Below are positions 29,091-37,853 of a stretch of DNA of 64,000 bases, one piece after another. The notes beneath the pieces were generated by a model that was not told where the DNA came from, searched no databases, and was given only the letters and a program-made list of their open reading frames with translations. Position 1 is the stretch's first letter. Every line of letters begins with the position of its first letter. Made by a program: the position numbers and the translations under genes. The stretch is from Alphaproteobacteria bacterium (GTDB lineage: Bacteria > Pseudomonadota > Alphaproteobacteria > CALKHQ01), in contig JAWKYB010000005.1 of assembly GCA_041396705.1 (NCBI GenBank), positions 62,001 through 126,000 on the forward strand. Direction: 5' to 3'.

Positions 29091-29165
29091 CGGGTGCTGC
29101 GCCGCCCGCCGTGCGGCCGCCGCGGTGGACAGCCGGATGCTGGTCCCGTCGCCCGCCACCATGGC

Positions 29166-29257
29166 CCGGACGGAGTGCAGGAGACCGGCACGACCCGGAA
29201 CGAACTCGTTACGGCTGCTTCCTTCCGGACCTGACCGGGTTGGCGAGGATTCCGTCC
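29166..29257 (-). ncRNA. ffs: Signal recognition particle RNA, small bacterial type
   Basis: Read on the minus strand, the conserved SRP core GGTCAGGTCCGGAAGGAAGC is present intact (complement of about 29213-29232), with the GGAA tetraloop and the asymmetric loop that binds Ffh. The ends pair: GGACGGA (29255-29249) with TCCGTCC (29174-29168), giving an RNA of about 92-95 bases like E. coli 4.5S RNA. It lies directly upstream of dnaX on the same strand, as in Bacillus. The exact ends are estimated from pairing. Confidence 0.92.
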
Positions 29258-29341
29258 GCGCCAGCCTCCCGCCTGTTCCATATCGTCATTGCGCCCGCCA
29301 GGGCAAGGGTTGCGGACGCATCGGACGCGCGGCCGCGGGCC

Positions 29342-30499
29342 TCAGCGGAACAGCCGCCGGACCGCCGCCTGCACCGGCCGCGGTGCGCGCATGTAGACCG
29401 CAAGCGCCATGCCGCGCAGCGAGCTGCGATGCCAGGCCAGCAGCGGCCGGCCCCACCATCCGGTCGCCACCCGCACGTCGCGGACGCGATAGCCGCAGGC
29501 CGCCCACTTCCGCTTGTACGGCTCCGGCTCGGGCATCATGTCGAAGATGCGAAAGCCGGCGCTGCGGGCCCAGGCCAGCGTCTCGGCCACCGCCAGCAGG
29601 CCGGGCGAGGCCCTCGCGAAGGTCTCGTCGTAGCCATAGAGCCAGCCGACCGCACGCCGGCCGTCGGCCCGCACCGTGCTGACCGCGACCGTCGCCTCGC
29701 CGGCGGCCAGCCGCAGCACGCGCATGCCGCCGGCGCGGGCGTCGGCCTGCGCCTGTTCGACGTAGAACGGCACCAGGTTGCCGAAGGCGGCATGCTCGGT
29801 CTTCTCGCGCCGGCTGTGGGCTGCCGCGCCCAGGCGTTCGTGCTTGCGCGCGAATGCCCAGGCGATGGCGGCGTCGCGCGCGGACCCCTCCGCCACCTCG
29901 CCGAACCGCACCGGACCGGCCTGTTCGAGCAGGCGACGCTTGCGCCGCAGGTCGGCACGCAGCCGGACGTCGGGCCGCGCGGCGCGCCGGCCGTCGGCAC
30001 CGCCCAGCAGGGCGCAGGGCGAGGCGGACGGCCGCTGCCAGTTGGATGCGGCAGGCGGGATCGCCCGGTCGAGGCCGGCGCCGGCCGGCACGCGCCGGAA
30101 CATCATCATGTGCGGCCGCAGCGCCGCGACCGCATGGGCCCAGGCGCCGCGGCACAGCGCCTCGGCCTCCGGCCCGTGCCGGCACAGCATGTCGTCGAAG
30201 TCGGCCATGTCCTCCGACAGGCCGCGGCACACCCGCCACAGCCGGCTGCGGAACACCACCAGTGGCCAGAGCAGGACGATGCAGCCGTCGCGCCGCCCGA
30301 CCACCACCGCCGGACGGCGCCCGCGCCGCTGCGCCTGGCGCAGGAAGGTCGCGCGCACCCAGGGAAAGGCCAGACAGGCATGGCGGCGCCGGCTGGCCGC
30401 ATAGAGCGCGTCCCACTCCGGCGCGATCCCGTCCAGCGCCGCCGCCGTCTCGATCAGGGCGAATGCGGTCGGGTTCACGGCTGCGCGGCCGCCCGTCAA
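29342..30499 (-). CDS. CelD/BcsL-type GNAT acetyltransferase (paralogue 2)
   Basis: This 385-residue protein belongs to the GNAT-fold group labelled acetyltransferase involved in cellulose biosynthesis (CelD/BcsL, FemAB-like). Typical segments are the N-terminal EWDALYAASRRRHACLAFPWV, the middle RADLRRKRRLLEQAGPVRF, and the acyl-CoA-binding C-terminal half with VGWLYGYDETFARASPGLL, FRIFDMMPEPEPYKRKWA and a short C-terminal basic helix. It closely parallels the gene upstream (30509-31762) along its whole length, so the pair arose by duplication. The likely job is acetylating a sugar or surface polymer made by the adjoining cluster. The acceptor is unknown. Confidence 0.8.
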   Translation of the reverse strand: MTGGRAAVNPTAFALIETAAALDGIAPEWDALYAASRRRHACLAFPWVRATFLRQAQRRGRRPAVVVGRRDGCIVLLWPLVVFRSRLWRVCRGLSEDMADFDDMLCRHGPEAEALCRGAWAHAVAALRPHMMMFRRVPAGAGLDRAIPPAASNWQRPSASPCALLGGADGRRAARPDVRLRADLRRKRRLLEQAGPVRFGEVAEGSARDAAIAWAFARKHERLGAAAHSRREKTEHAAFGNLVPFYVEQAQADARAGGMRVLRLAAGEATVAVSTVRADGRRAVGWLYGYDETFARASPGLLAVAETLAWARSAGFRIFDMMPEPEPYKRKWAACGYRVRDVRVATGWWGRPLLAWHRSSLRGMALAVYMRAPRPVQAAVRRLFR

Positions 30500-30508
30500 G
30501 CGCGCAAG

Positions 30509-31762
30509 TCAGGCGGCCCGGCGGATCACCGCCTGCATCGGCCGCGGCAGGCGCATGTACAGCGCGATCAGCAGCCCGCGCAGCGGGCTGCGGTACCAGG
30601 TCACCAGAACCCGCCCCCAGGCGCTGGTCGCCAGCCTGACGTCGCGCACGCCATAGGCCTTGTCGGTCCATTCCGCCTTGTAGGGTTCCGGGTCGGGCAT
30701 GAAATCGACCGTATCGAAGCCCGCCTGCTGCGCCCAGCGCAGGCTCTCCAGCAGCAGCACGCGGCCGGGTCCGCCGGACAGGAAGGCGGGGTCGTAGGCA
30801 TAGAGCCAGCCGATAAGCCGCCGCTCGGCGACCAGGCCGCTCATCACCGCGACGGTCGCCGCGCCGGCGGAAAGCCGGAACAGCCGCATCTGCCCGCCGC
30901 GAAAGGCGGTCGTCGCGGCGTCCTGCAGGAACGGCAGGTCCGCGCCGAACTGGGCATGGGTCGTCTTCTCCTGCCGGCTGTGCGCCCGCGCGCCGAGCCG
31001 GCGGTGCTTCTCGCGGAACATCCAGCCGATCAGCGCCTCTGCCGCCGCCGGCTCGCTCACCTCGACGAAGGCCAGCGGGCCGAACCGCTCCAGTCGGTTG
31101 CGACGATTGCGGTTGGTGCTGCGGGTCTTGCGGCTGAGCGAGCGGTAGTAGCCGTCCCAGCCGTCGAACCGGCGGAAATCGACATAGGGCGAGGCGGATT
31201 CGCGCTGCCACGCACCGGCGGCCTCGCCAAGCAGCCGGTCGAGGCCGGACCCGGCCGGAACCCGGCGGCATACCACCATGTCCGGCCGCACCGTGCGCAG
31301 CATCAGGGCCCACGCGTCGCTGCGCCACCGGTCCGCATCGGGGTGCGCCGCGACCAGGATGTCGTCGAAGTCGGACAGGTCCTCCGACATCGGTTGCACC
31401 ACCCGCCACAGCCGCTGGCGATAGACCACCAGCGGCCAGACCAGCCTGCAGCCTTCCGCATCGCGGCCGACGATCACCAGCGGACGCCGGCCCAGGCGGG
31501 CGGCCGCGCGTGCCCACATGCGCGCGCCCCAGTCCGGACAAAGACAGAAGCGCCGGTCCGGGCAGCCGCCATAGAGCGCGGCCCAGTCCGCCTGCAGCGC
31601 CGCCAGCTCCTGCGGCCCCTGCAGGACCGAGAACGCGAGCGTCGCCGTGCCGTCGCCGGTCGTTGCGAGCGCCAGCTGTTGCGGTGTTGCCGTCGTGCTT
31701 CGTTTCACCGGGATCGGCCTGGCATCGGTCCGCTGTGGGTTCGGCGGGCGTCGGCACCGCAT
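30509..31762 (-). CDS. CelD/BcsL-type GNAT acetyltransferase (paralogue 1)
   Basis: This 417-residue GNAT-fold protein is the same type as its downstream neighbour. Shared landmarks are PLVVYRQRLWRVVQPMSEDLSDFDDI, RRVPAGSGLDRL, SLSRKTRSTNRNRRNRLERF (the basic helix), REKHRRLGARAHSRQEKT, and IGWLYAYDPAFLSGGPGRVL followed by DFMPDPEPYKAEWTDKAYGV. The true start may be one of the later codons, because the first 35 residues (RRPPNPQRTDARPIP) look non-conserved. Genes 29342-34912 read in one direction, so this is probably part of a surface-polysaccharide operon. Its acceptor is unknown. Confidence 0.8.
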   Translation of the reverse strand: MRCRRPPNPQRTDARPIPVKRSTTATPQQLALATTGDGTATLAFSVLQGPQELAALQADWAALYGGCPDRRFCLCPDWGARMWARAAARLGRRPLVIVGRDAEGCRLVWPLVVYRQRLWRVVQPMSEDLSDFDDILVAAHPDADRWRSDAWALMLRTVRPDMVVCRRVPAGSGLDRLLGEAAGAWQRESASPYVDFRRFDGWDGYYRSLSRKTRSTNRNRRNRLERFGPLAFVEVSEPAAAEALIGWMFREKHRRLGARAHSRQEKTTHAQFGADLPFLQDAATTAFRGGQMRLFRLSAGAATVAVMSGLVAERRLIGWLYAYDPAFLSGGPGRVLLLESLRWAQQAGFDTVDFMPDPEPYKAEWTDKAYGVRDVRLATSAWGRVLVTWYRSPLRGLLIALYMRLPRPMQAVIRRAA

Positions 31763-31851
31763 GCCGCACGCGGCGACTCACCGCGCGCGGACACAACCGA
31801 AGCTAGGCATCGCCGTCCGGCGCGTCAAACGCCCGCCGACGCCTGTGCCAG

Positions 31852-33069
31852 CTATCGCCGCCAGCGCCGCGCGACGTCGAGCACGGCTTCGATCACCCGT
31901 TCGACCTGATCGTCGCGCAGCGACGAATACAGCGGCAGCGACAGCGACCGCCGGTAGCGCTCGGTCGCGACCGGACACGGGTCGCTGCCGCCGGTCATGC
32001 GGTCGCGGTACCAGGGCTGCAGGTGCAGCGGGATGAAATGCACCGAGCATTGCACGCCGCGCGCGTGCAGCGCCTCGATGAACCCGTCGCGACCCAGCGC
32101 CAGCCGCTCCGGACAAATCCTGGCCACGAACAGGTGCCAGGCGTGTTCGCACTCCGCCCGCGGCAGGATCGGCTCGATCGCATCGCAGCCGGCGAGAGCC
32201 GCGGCATAGCGCATGGCGATCGACCGGCGTCGCCGCCACATCGCGTCCGCCCGCGCCAGCTGGGCCAGGCCCAGCGCCGCAAGCAGGTCGGGCATGTTGT
32301 ATTTCCAGCCCGGCTCCAGGACCTCGTAGGCCCAGCCGTTGGCGTCGCCATTGCGGGCGTGCGCGTTGCGGGTGATGCCGTGGCTGCCCATCAACCTGAT
32401 GCGCCGGGCATAATCCTCGCGGTCGGTGGTGGCCATGCCACCCTCCCCTGCGGAGATCGTCTTGGTGGCATAGAAACTGAAGCAGGTGACGTCGGCCAGG
32501 CTGCCGACCATGCGGCCGCGGTACCGGGCGGGAAAGGCATGGGCCGCATCGTCGACCACGGCAATGCCGCGGCCGCGCGCCAGCGCCAGGATCGGCTCCA
32601 TCCGCGCGGCCTGGCCGCCGAAGCCGACAGTCACGATCGCCTTGGTCCGCGGACCGCACAACCGCTCGACCGCAGCCGGGTCGACCGTGTGGTCGTCGGC
32701 GCAGATGTCGGCCAGCACGGGCCGCGCGCCGCAGTGGACCGCCGCCGCGGCAGTGGCCGCGAAGGTCATTGCCGGCACGATCACCTCGTCGCCGGGTCCG
32801 ACGCCGACCGCATCGAGCGCCAGGTGCAGCGCCGCCGAGCAGGAGCTCAACGCCACACCGTGTGCGGCGCCGACCCGCGCGGCGAAGGCGGACTCGAACG
32901 CCGCCGCCTTCTCGCCGGTCGTCAGCCAGCCGGACCGCAGCACCTCGACGACGCTCTCGACCTCCCGGTCGGTGATGTCCGGCTGGTGGAACGGTATCGT
33001 CGCGGCGTCGGCGCGATCGTCGACCCACTGCGAGCCGGGTACGGAATGCAGGGCGGACCTCGCTGTCAT
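31852..33069 (-). CDS. DegT/DnrJ/EryC1/StrS family PLP-dependent sugar aminotransferase
   Basis: This 405-residue enzyme aminates a keto-sugar nucleotide (for example at C4) in surface glycan synthesis. It starts MTARSALHSV, then IPFHQPDITDREVESVVEVLRSGWLTTGEK, the family opening. SSCSAALHLALDAVGVGPGDEVIVPAMTF and VVDDAAHAFPARYRGRMVG (with Asp-Asp-Ala) follow. The PLP Lys is in FYATKTISAGEGGMAT, and HFIPLHLQPWYRD occurs near the end. I chose ATG 33069 after a short A/T-rich region; the frame runs far upstream but those codons do not belong to the family. It probably works with the glycosyltransferase and acetyltransferases around it. Confidence 0.92.
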   Translation of the reverse strand: MTARSALHSVPGSQWVDDRADAATIPFHQPDITDREVESVVEVLRSGWLTTGEKAAAFESAFAARVGAAHGVALSSCSAALHLALDAVGVGPGDEVIVPAMTFAATAAAAVHCGARPVLADICADDHTVDPAAVERLCGPRTKAIVTVGFGGQAARMEPILALARGRGIAVVDDAAHAFPARYRGRMVGSLADVTCFSFYATKTISAGEGGMATTDREDYARRIRLMGSHGITRNAHARNGDANGWAYEVLEPGWKYNMPDLLAALGLAQLARADAMWRRRRSIAMRYAAALAGCDAIEPILPRAECEHAWHLFVARICPERLALGRDGFIEALHARGVQCSVHFIPLHLQPWYRDRMTGGSDPCPVATERYRRSLSLPLYSSLRDDQVERVIEAVLDVARRWRR

Positions 33070-33137
33070 CTTTTCATCCGCGGCGGCCAAACGATCAATT
33101 CCATCCGCAGCATTCAATTCAAATCGTTGCAATAATC

Positions 33138-34109
33138 CTATCCCGGATCGCCCATTTGCGCAAAAGCGCGGCGGCGGCGCGCCCAGTACAGCCGGCCGCG
33201 CAGCCGCCGCCAGGCCAGGGCGGCGACATGGCCGGGCCGGCGCAGCGCCTGTGGCAGCGCGGTGCCCCATTCGCCGCGGCGCAGCGCACGGGCCAGCTCC
33301 GCCCGCTCGATCTCGTGCTGCACCGACCGCGACCGCCGGGCGATCGCCGCCTCGGCAGCTCGGTCGCCATAGTGCCGGCACAGCCCAAGGAGTGCGTCGT
33401 TGGCGCCCTTCATCCGGCGCAGCACCTCCGGGCCGCGGGTCGACATCATCGATCCGGGAACCTGGCGATAGTAGTAGCCGACCTTCGGCGTCACCACGAG
33501 CCGCCCGCCCGCCAGGATCGCCCGGACCAGGATGCCGAAATCGAGGTCGAACCGGTCGGACTCGTCGTAGCGGATGGCGTGGTCGACCACCAGCCGGCGC
33601 CGGACCAGCGGCTGCAGGAACGACAGCGGCATCATGTCGTCGGTCATGCTGCGGCGGATGAACTCGACCGCCGACAGCAGCAGCGGCGCGTCGCCGGCCG
33701 GCAGCAGGGTATGCCAGGGCGGCGCCTCGCTGCCGAACACCCATTGCATGTTGCCGGCGACGACGTTCGCCCCATGCGCCTCGGCCAGCGCGATCAGTTC
33801 GGCATAGAGCGTCGGCGCGACCCAGTCGTCGCCGTCGAGGATGGCGACCCATTCGCCGCGCGCCTCGCGCAGGCCGATGTTGAGCGCGGCCGGCTGGCCG
33901 ACGTTATCGGACAGCGCGACCAGCCGCACCCGCGGGTCTTCGCTTGCAAGCGCCTGGACCACCTCGCGGGTGGCGTCGGTGGAGGCGTCGTCGACCACCA
34001 CCACCTCGATCGCGCGCAGGCTCTGGACCAGGGCGGACCGCACGGCCTCGCCGACATAGGCCTGCTTGTTGTGCGCCGAGACGACGACGGAGACGATCGG
34101 CGCGTCCAT
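33138..34109 (-). CDS. Family 2 glycosyltransferase (GT-A fold)
   Basis: This 323-residue inverting GT-A enzyme begins with the standard nucleotide-sugar motif IVSVVVSAHNKQAYVGEAVRS and has VVVVDDASTDATRE and the metal-binding DxD in ILDGDDW (Asp92, Asp94). FDLDFGILVRAILAGG carries the acceptor-side acid region. There is no transmembrane helix; the C-terminus is basic (RRLRGRLYWARRRRAF), as in peripheral membrane transferases. The ATG overlaps the PIG-L stop (ATGA), so the two are coupled. The donor and acceptor are not predictable from sequence. Confidence 0.9.
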   Translation of the reverse strand: MDAPIVSVVVSAHNKQAYVGEAVRSALVQSLRAIEVVVVDDASTDATREVVQALASEDPRVRLVALSDNVGQPAALNIGLREARGEWVAILDGDDWVAPTLYAELIALAEAHGANVVAGNMQWVFGSEAPPWHTLLPAGDAPLLLSAVEFIRRSMTDDMMPLSFLQPLVRRRLVVDHAIRYDESDRFDLDFGILVRAILAGGRLVVTPKVGYYYRQVPGSMMSTRGPEVLRRMKGANDALLGLCRHYGDRAAEAAIARRSRSVQHEIERAELARALRRGEWGTALPQALRRPGHVAALAWRRLRGRLYWARRRRAFAQMGDPG

Positions 34110-34912
34110 CAGGCTGACCCGGCACCGCGGCGCAGCCACAGCCGCTCCGCCCCCTGCCGCCGTTCGGTCTGCCGCGCGATGCCGCGCCAGAACGCGTCGC
34201 TGGCCTGCGACGGGTAGGCGTCGAACACCGCCCGTTTCAGCGCCGGCAGGTCCGCGCAGCGCACGTCGAGCGGGCGCAGGCACAGGCCGACGGCCCGCAG
34301 CCGGCGCAGCTGGGCCAGCCACAGCCGGGAATCGCGGGTGAAGCCGGCATAGGGCAGGTCTTCGTAGAAGGTCACCGCCGCGCCCTGCCGGGCCAGGCGC
34401 GCGCCGGCCGCCGCCACGATGCGATGGTCGAGGTGCCAGCCCATGCCCAGCGGCGCCAGGATGGCGTCATGGCTGGCGGCCGCGGCCGCCAGCTCCGCCG
34501 CGACCCGGTCGATCCAGCCCCGGTCGTCGTCGTCGAGCGCTGCCTTCGACACCACCCGCTCCACCGGCAGCGCACGGCGCACGGCCACGTCCTCGTGCGC
34601 CAGCGCCCGCACCGCGATGCCGGTTGCGATCGCGCCGGCCGCGGCGACGTCCTCGGCCTGGCGCAGCGCGGAAACGGCGTCGATGTCGAGCCCGGGCCGG
34701 TTCGGCGCATAGGCCGAGCGACCGAAAATCGTCAGCATCGTCACGCCGCAGCCGGCCGCGGCCAGCGCGCGCATGGTGCCGGCCAACGAATAGGGCGCGT
34801 CGTCGCAATGCGGCGCCGCCACCAGCACGACGCGGCCCAGCGCATCGGCGAGCCGGCGCCGGCCGCTGTCGGAGGCGGCGTCGACGACCGTGGCGGAGGC
34901 GAATGGAAACAT
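34109..34912 (-). CDS. PIG-L family N-acetylglucosaminyl deacetylase-like protein
   Basis: This 267-residue zinc-dependent deacetylase-fold protein (LmbE/PIG-L) hydrolyses N-acetyl groups of sugars. The zinc motif is in VAAPHCDDAPYSLAGT (His35, Asp37, Asp38, a variant of AHPDD). The third zinc histidine is in WHLDHRIV (His160/His163). DVAAAGAIATG and VTFYEDLPYAGFTRD are typical later segments. It starts the glycan cassette and overlaps the glycosyltransferase. The pair could act in sequence on one amino sugar. ATG 34912 is the first good start. Confidence 0.88.
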   Translation of the reverse strand: MFPFASATVVDAASDSGRRRLADALGRVVLVAAPHCDDAPYSLAGTMRALAAAGCGVTMLTIFGRSAYAPNRPGLDIDAVSALRQAEDVAAAGAIATGIAVRALAHEDVAVRRALPVERVVSKAALDDDDRGWIDRVAAELAAAAASHDAILAPLGMGWHLDHRIVAAAGARLARQGAAVTFYEDLPYAGFTRDSRLWLAQLRRLRAVGLCLRPLDVRCADLPALKRAVFDAYPSQASDAFWRGIARQTERRQGAERLWLRRGAGSA

Positions 34913-34989
34913 CGCAGCGGGACCGGGGGTGCGTTCGGGCTGCGGCCTTAGTCGCCCGCGCCCGCGGATTCGTCAACCGTCGGCGGCAC

Positions 34990-37479
34990 CTAAAGCGCGA
35001 GCACGCCCTGGTCGCCGCCGGACAGCGCCTCGGCGATCAGCTCCTCGGCCGACGCCTCGTGCAGCAGGTCGTCGCTGGCGGTGCCGCCATAGACGGACTC
35101 CTTGCCGACCTCCAGCAGCACCGGCACGGCCAAGGGCGAGACGCGGTCGAGCCGGCGATGGCGGATGCGGCCCTTGACCCGGCGCAGCATGCCGCCGAGC
35201 CGGGCAACGTCGGTGTAGCCGCGGGCGGCATCGGCCCGGGTCGCGCGCAGCAGCACGTGGTCCGGCTCGTGCCGGCGCAGCACGTCGTAGATCAGGTCGG
35301 CGCTGAAGGTGACCTGGCGGCCGGACTTCTCGGCCCCCGGCAGCCGGCGCTCGATCAGGCCGGCGATCACCGCGGTGTTGCGGAAGGTGCGCTTCAGCAG
35401 CGAGGATTCCGCCATCCACGCTTCCAGGTCGTCGCCCAGCATGTCCTCGTCGAACAGCGCGTCGACGTCCTCGGCCGGGCGCAGGCTCCACACCGCGATG
35501 ACATAGTCGGTGGCGACGAAGCCGAGCGGCGCCAGCCCGGCCCGCTCCATCCGCCGGGTCAGCAGGAAGCCGAGGGTCTGGTGCGCGTTGCGGCCCTCGA
35601 AGGTGTAGGCGACCAGATATTCCCGGTCCCGGCGCGGGAACGTCTCGACCAGCAGGCCGTGCGACGGCGGCATTTCCGAGCGCCACTGCTGGATGCGCAG
35701 CCATTCGGCGACCGGGCCGGGCAGGTCGCCCCAGCGCCGCGAATCCTCCAGCAGCGCGCGCACCCGGTCGGCCAGGTTGGTGGTCAGCGGCACCCGCCCG
35801 CCGGCATAGACCGGAATCCGCGGCGCCTCGCCGGCGATGCCGGGCGACGCGATCACGCTGTTCTCGCGGATGCCCTGGAACACCAGCAGCCGGCCGGCGA
35901 ACAGGAAGCTGTCGCCCTCGACCAGGCCGTTGACGAAGTAGTCTTCGATCTCGCCGAGCACCTTGCCGCCGACCAGGGCGCGCTTGCCGGTGCCCTTGAC
36001 CAGGCGCACGGTCATCACCGGCGCCTCGACGATGGTGCCGATATTCATGCGCAGCCGCTGGGCGAAGCGCGGGTGCGCCATGCGCCACAGCCCCTCCGGC
36101 GTCCTGCGCAGCCGCTGCCAGCGCTCGTAGCTGCCCAGCGCATAGCCGCCGTTGGCGCAGAACGCGACCACGTCGTCGAAGTCCTTGCGCGACAGGGCGG
36201 CATAGGGCGATGCGGTGACCACCTCGCCATACAGCGTGTCGGCGTCGAACGGCGCCTGGGCGGCCATGCACAGCACGTGCTGAGCGAGCACGTCGAGCGC
36301 GCCGGGACCCGGCGGGTCGCCGTCGAGCGCGCGGTCCCGGATCGCCTCCAGCGCCGCCCGGCATTCCAGCACCTCGAACCGGTTGGCCGGCACCATCAGC
36401 GCGCGCGACGGCACGTCGAGCCGGTGCCCGGCCCGGCCGATGCGTTGGATCATCCGGCTGGCGCCCTTCGGCGCGCCGATCTGGATGACAAGGTCGACCG
36501 CGGCCCAGTCGATGCCGAGGTCCAGCGATGCGGTGGCGACCACCGCGCGCAGGCTGCCGCCGGCCATCGCCGCCTCGACGCGGCGGCGTTGCTCCGCCGC
36601 CAGGCTGCCATGGTGCAGCGCGATCGCCAGGTTGTCGTCGTTGATCCGCCACAGTGCCTGGAAGATCAGCTCCGCCTGGGCGCGGGTGTTGACGAACACG
36701 ATGGTCACGCCGGCGCGGCGGATCTCGTCGTAGATCGCCGGCACCTCGCGATAGCCCATGTGGCCGGACCACGGCAGCTCGCCCTCATGCTCGTGGATGC
36801 GCACTTCGGCGCGCTTGGCGCCGCCGCCCTGGATCAGGCGCACCGGCCGGCCGCCCGATCCGAGCCAGGCCCGCAGCGCCTGCGGCCAGGCCACCGTCGC
36901 CGACAGGCCGACGCGGCGGCAGTCGGGCGACAGGACGGCGAGCCGGGCCAGGCACAGCGCCAGCTGGTCGCCGCGCTTGCTGCCGGCCAGCGCATGCAGC
37001 TCGTCGACGACGACGCAGCGCAGCCGCCCGAACACCCGCGGCGCATCGGCGTAGGTCATCATCAGCGCCAGCGATTCCGGCGTGGTCAGCAGGATGTCGG
37101 GCGGGCTGTGCCGTTGTCGCTGCCGCTTGTGCGCCGGCGTGTCGCCGGTGCGGGTCTCGGCCGTGACGGCCAGCCCGATCTCGGCGATCGGGGTCAGCAG
37201 GTTGCGATGGATGTCGACCGCCAGCGCCTTCAGCGGCGAGACGTAGAGCGTGTGGAGCCCGCCCGTGCCCGGCGCGCGGCCGGCCAGCTCGATCAGGCTG
37301 GGCAGGAAGCCGGCCAGCGTCTTGCCGCCGCCGGTCGGCGCGATCAGCAGGGTCGACTGCCCGGCCACCGCGGCGGCCAGCATGGCGAGCTGGTGCGGAT
37401 GCACGGCCCAGCCGCGCCCCTCGAACCAGGCGGCGAAGGCGGGCGGCAGGCGCGGGACGGGCGGCGACTCAGCGTCCAT
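34990..37479 (-). CDS. Ligase-associated DNA damage response DEXH-box helicase
   Basis: This 829-residue Lhr-like SF2 helicase belongs to the group that occurs beside ATP-dependent DNA ligases and a predicted nuclease. Walker A is IAPTGGGKT (residues 46-54), motif Ia is YVSPLKALAVDI, motif II is VVVDELHAL, motif III is LSATVAWP, and motif VI is RMIQRIGRAGHR. The C-terminal extension carries ETFPRRDREYLVAYTFEGRNAHQTLGFLL, characteristic of the group. The usual partner genes (ligase, MBL-type exonuclease, phosphoesterase) are not nearby. I chose ATG 37479 because the 36 residues before it are low-complexity. Confidence 0.92.
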   Translation of the reverse strand: MDAESPPVPRLPPAFAAWFEGRGWAVHPHQLAMLAAAVAGQSTLLIAPTGGGKTLAGFLPSLIELAGRAPGTGGLHTLYVSPLKALAVDIHRNLLTPIAEIGLAVTAETRTGDTPAHKRQRQRHSPPDILLTTPESLALMMTYADAPRVFGRLRCVVVDELHALAGSKRGDQLALCLARLAVLSPDCRRVGLSATVAWPQALRAWLGSGGRPVRLIQGGGAKRAEVRIHEHEGELPWSGHMGYREVPAIYDEIRRAGVTIVFVNTRAQAELIFQALWRINDDNLAIALHHGSLAAEQRRRVEAAMAGGSLRAVVATASLDLGIDWAAVDLVIQIGAPKGASRMIQRIGRAGHRLDVPSRALMVPANRFEVLECRAALEAIRDRALDGDPPGPGALDVLAQHVLCMAAQAPFDADTLYGEVVTASPYAALSRKDFDDVVAFCANGGYALGSYERWQRLRRTPEGLWRMAHPRFAQRLRMNIGTIVEAPVMTVRLVKGTGKRALVGGKVLGEIEDYFVNGLVEGDSFLFAGRLLVFQGIRENSVIASPGIAGEAPRIPVYAGGRVPLTTNLADRVRALLEDSRRWGDLPGPVAEWLRIQQWRSEMPPSHGLLVETFPRRDREYLVAYTFEGRNAHQTLGFLLTRRMERAGLAPLGFVATDYVIAVWSLRPAEDVDALFDEDMLGDDLEAWMAESSLLKRTFRNTAVIAGLIERRLPGAEKSGRQVTFSADLIYDVLRRHEPDHVLLRATRADAARGYTDVARLGGMLRRVKGRIRHRRLDRVSPLAVPVLLEVGKESVYGGTASDDLLHEASAEELIAEALSGGDQGVLAL

Positions 37480-37601
37480 GGCCGGCAGGGTAGCGCATGC
37501 GCGGGGCTGCCGCGGCCCGGTCGCGCCCGGCCTTGTCGGAGCGGCGCGGCAGCGGCAGGATCGGGCATCGAAGTGCCGGAACCGCAACGGACCCGAAACC
37601 C

Positions 37602-37853
37602 ATGACCGAGGCCGAAATCATTGGCTCGATCGGCGTCGCCATGCTGCTGGTCGCCTTCTTCCTGAACCTGGCCGGCCGTCTGAAGGCGAACAGCTATCCC
37701 TATGTGCTGCTCAACCTCGCCGGCGCGTCGCTCAGCTGCCTGTCCTCGTGGCTGATCGAGTTCCTGCCGTTCGTGATCCTGGAAGGCACCTGGGCCACGG
37801 TCGCCGCCGGCGGGTTGGTCCGTCTGCTGTGGTTCCCGCGCCAGACGGTCTAA
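37602..37853 (+). CDS. Small membrane protein of the CBU_0592-like type
   Basis: This 83-residue protein probably has two or three membrane helices. It starts MTEAEIIGSIGVAMLLVAFFLNLAGRL, then SYPYVLLNLAGASLSCLSSWLIEFLPFVILEGTWATVAAGGLVRLLW. The LNxxGA and the Trp-Ala sequence (EGTWATVAAG) match a family of short uncharacterised membrane proteins (CBU_0592), sometimes called putative transmembrane proteins. The start is the ATG at 37602. The gene lies divergent from the helicase and convergent on HugZ, whose tail overlaps it by about 120 bp. No function is assigned. Confidence 0.75.
   Translation: MTEAEIIGSIGVAMLLVAFFLNLAGRLKANSYPYVLLNLAGASLSCLSSWLIEFLPFVILEGTWATVAAGGLVRLLWFPRQTV

Noticed and set aside
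27270..29162. Programmed frameshift in dnaX producing gamma
   Set aside because: No A-rich slippery heptamer is visible in the GC-rich coding sequence.
31852..33852. A 666-codon version of the DegT gene extending 260 codons upstream
   Set aside because: The extra N-terminal part runs antisense-like over the glycosyltransferase on the same strand in a different frame and has no aminotransferase likeness; ATG 33069 fits the family start.
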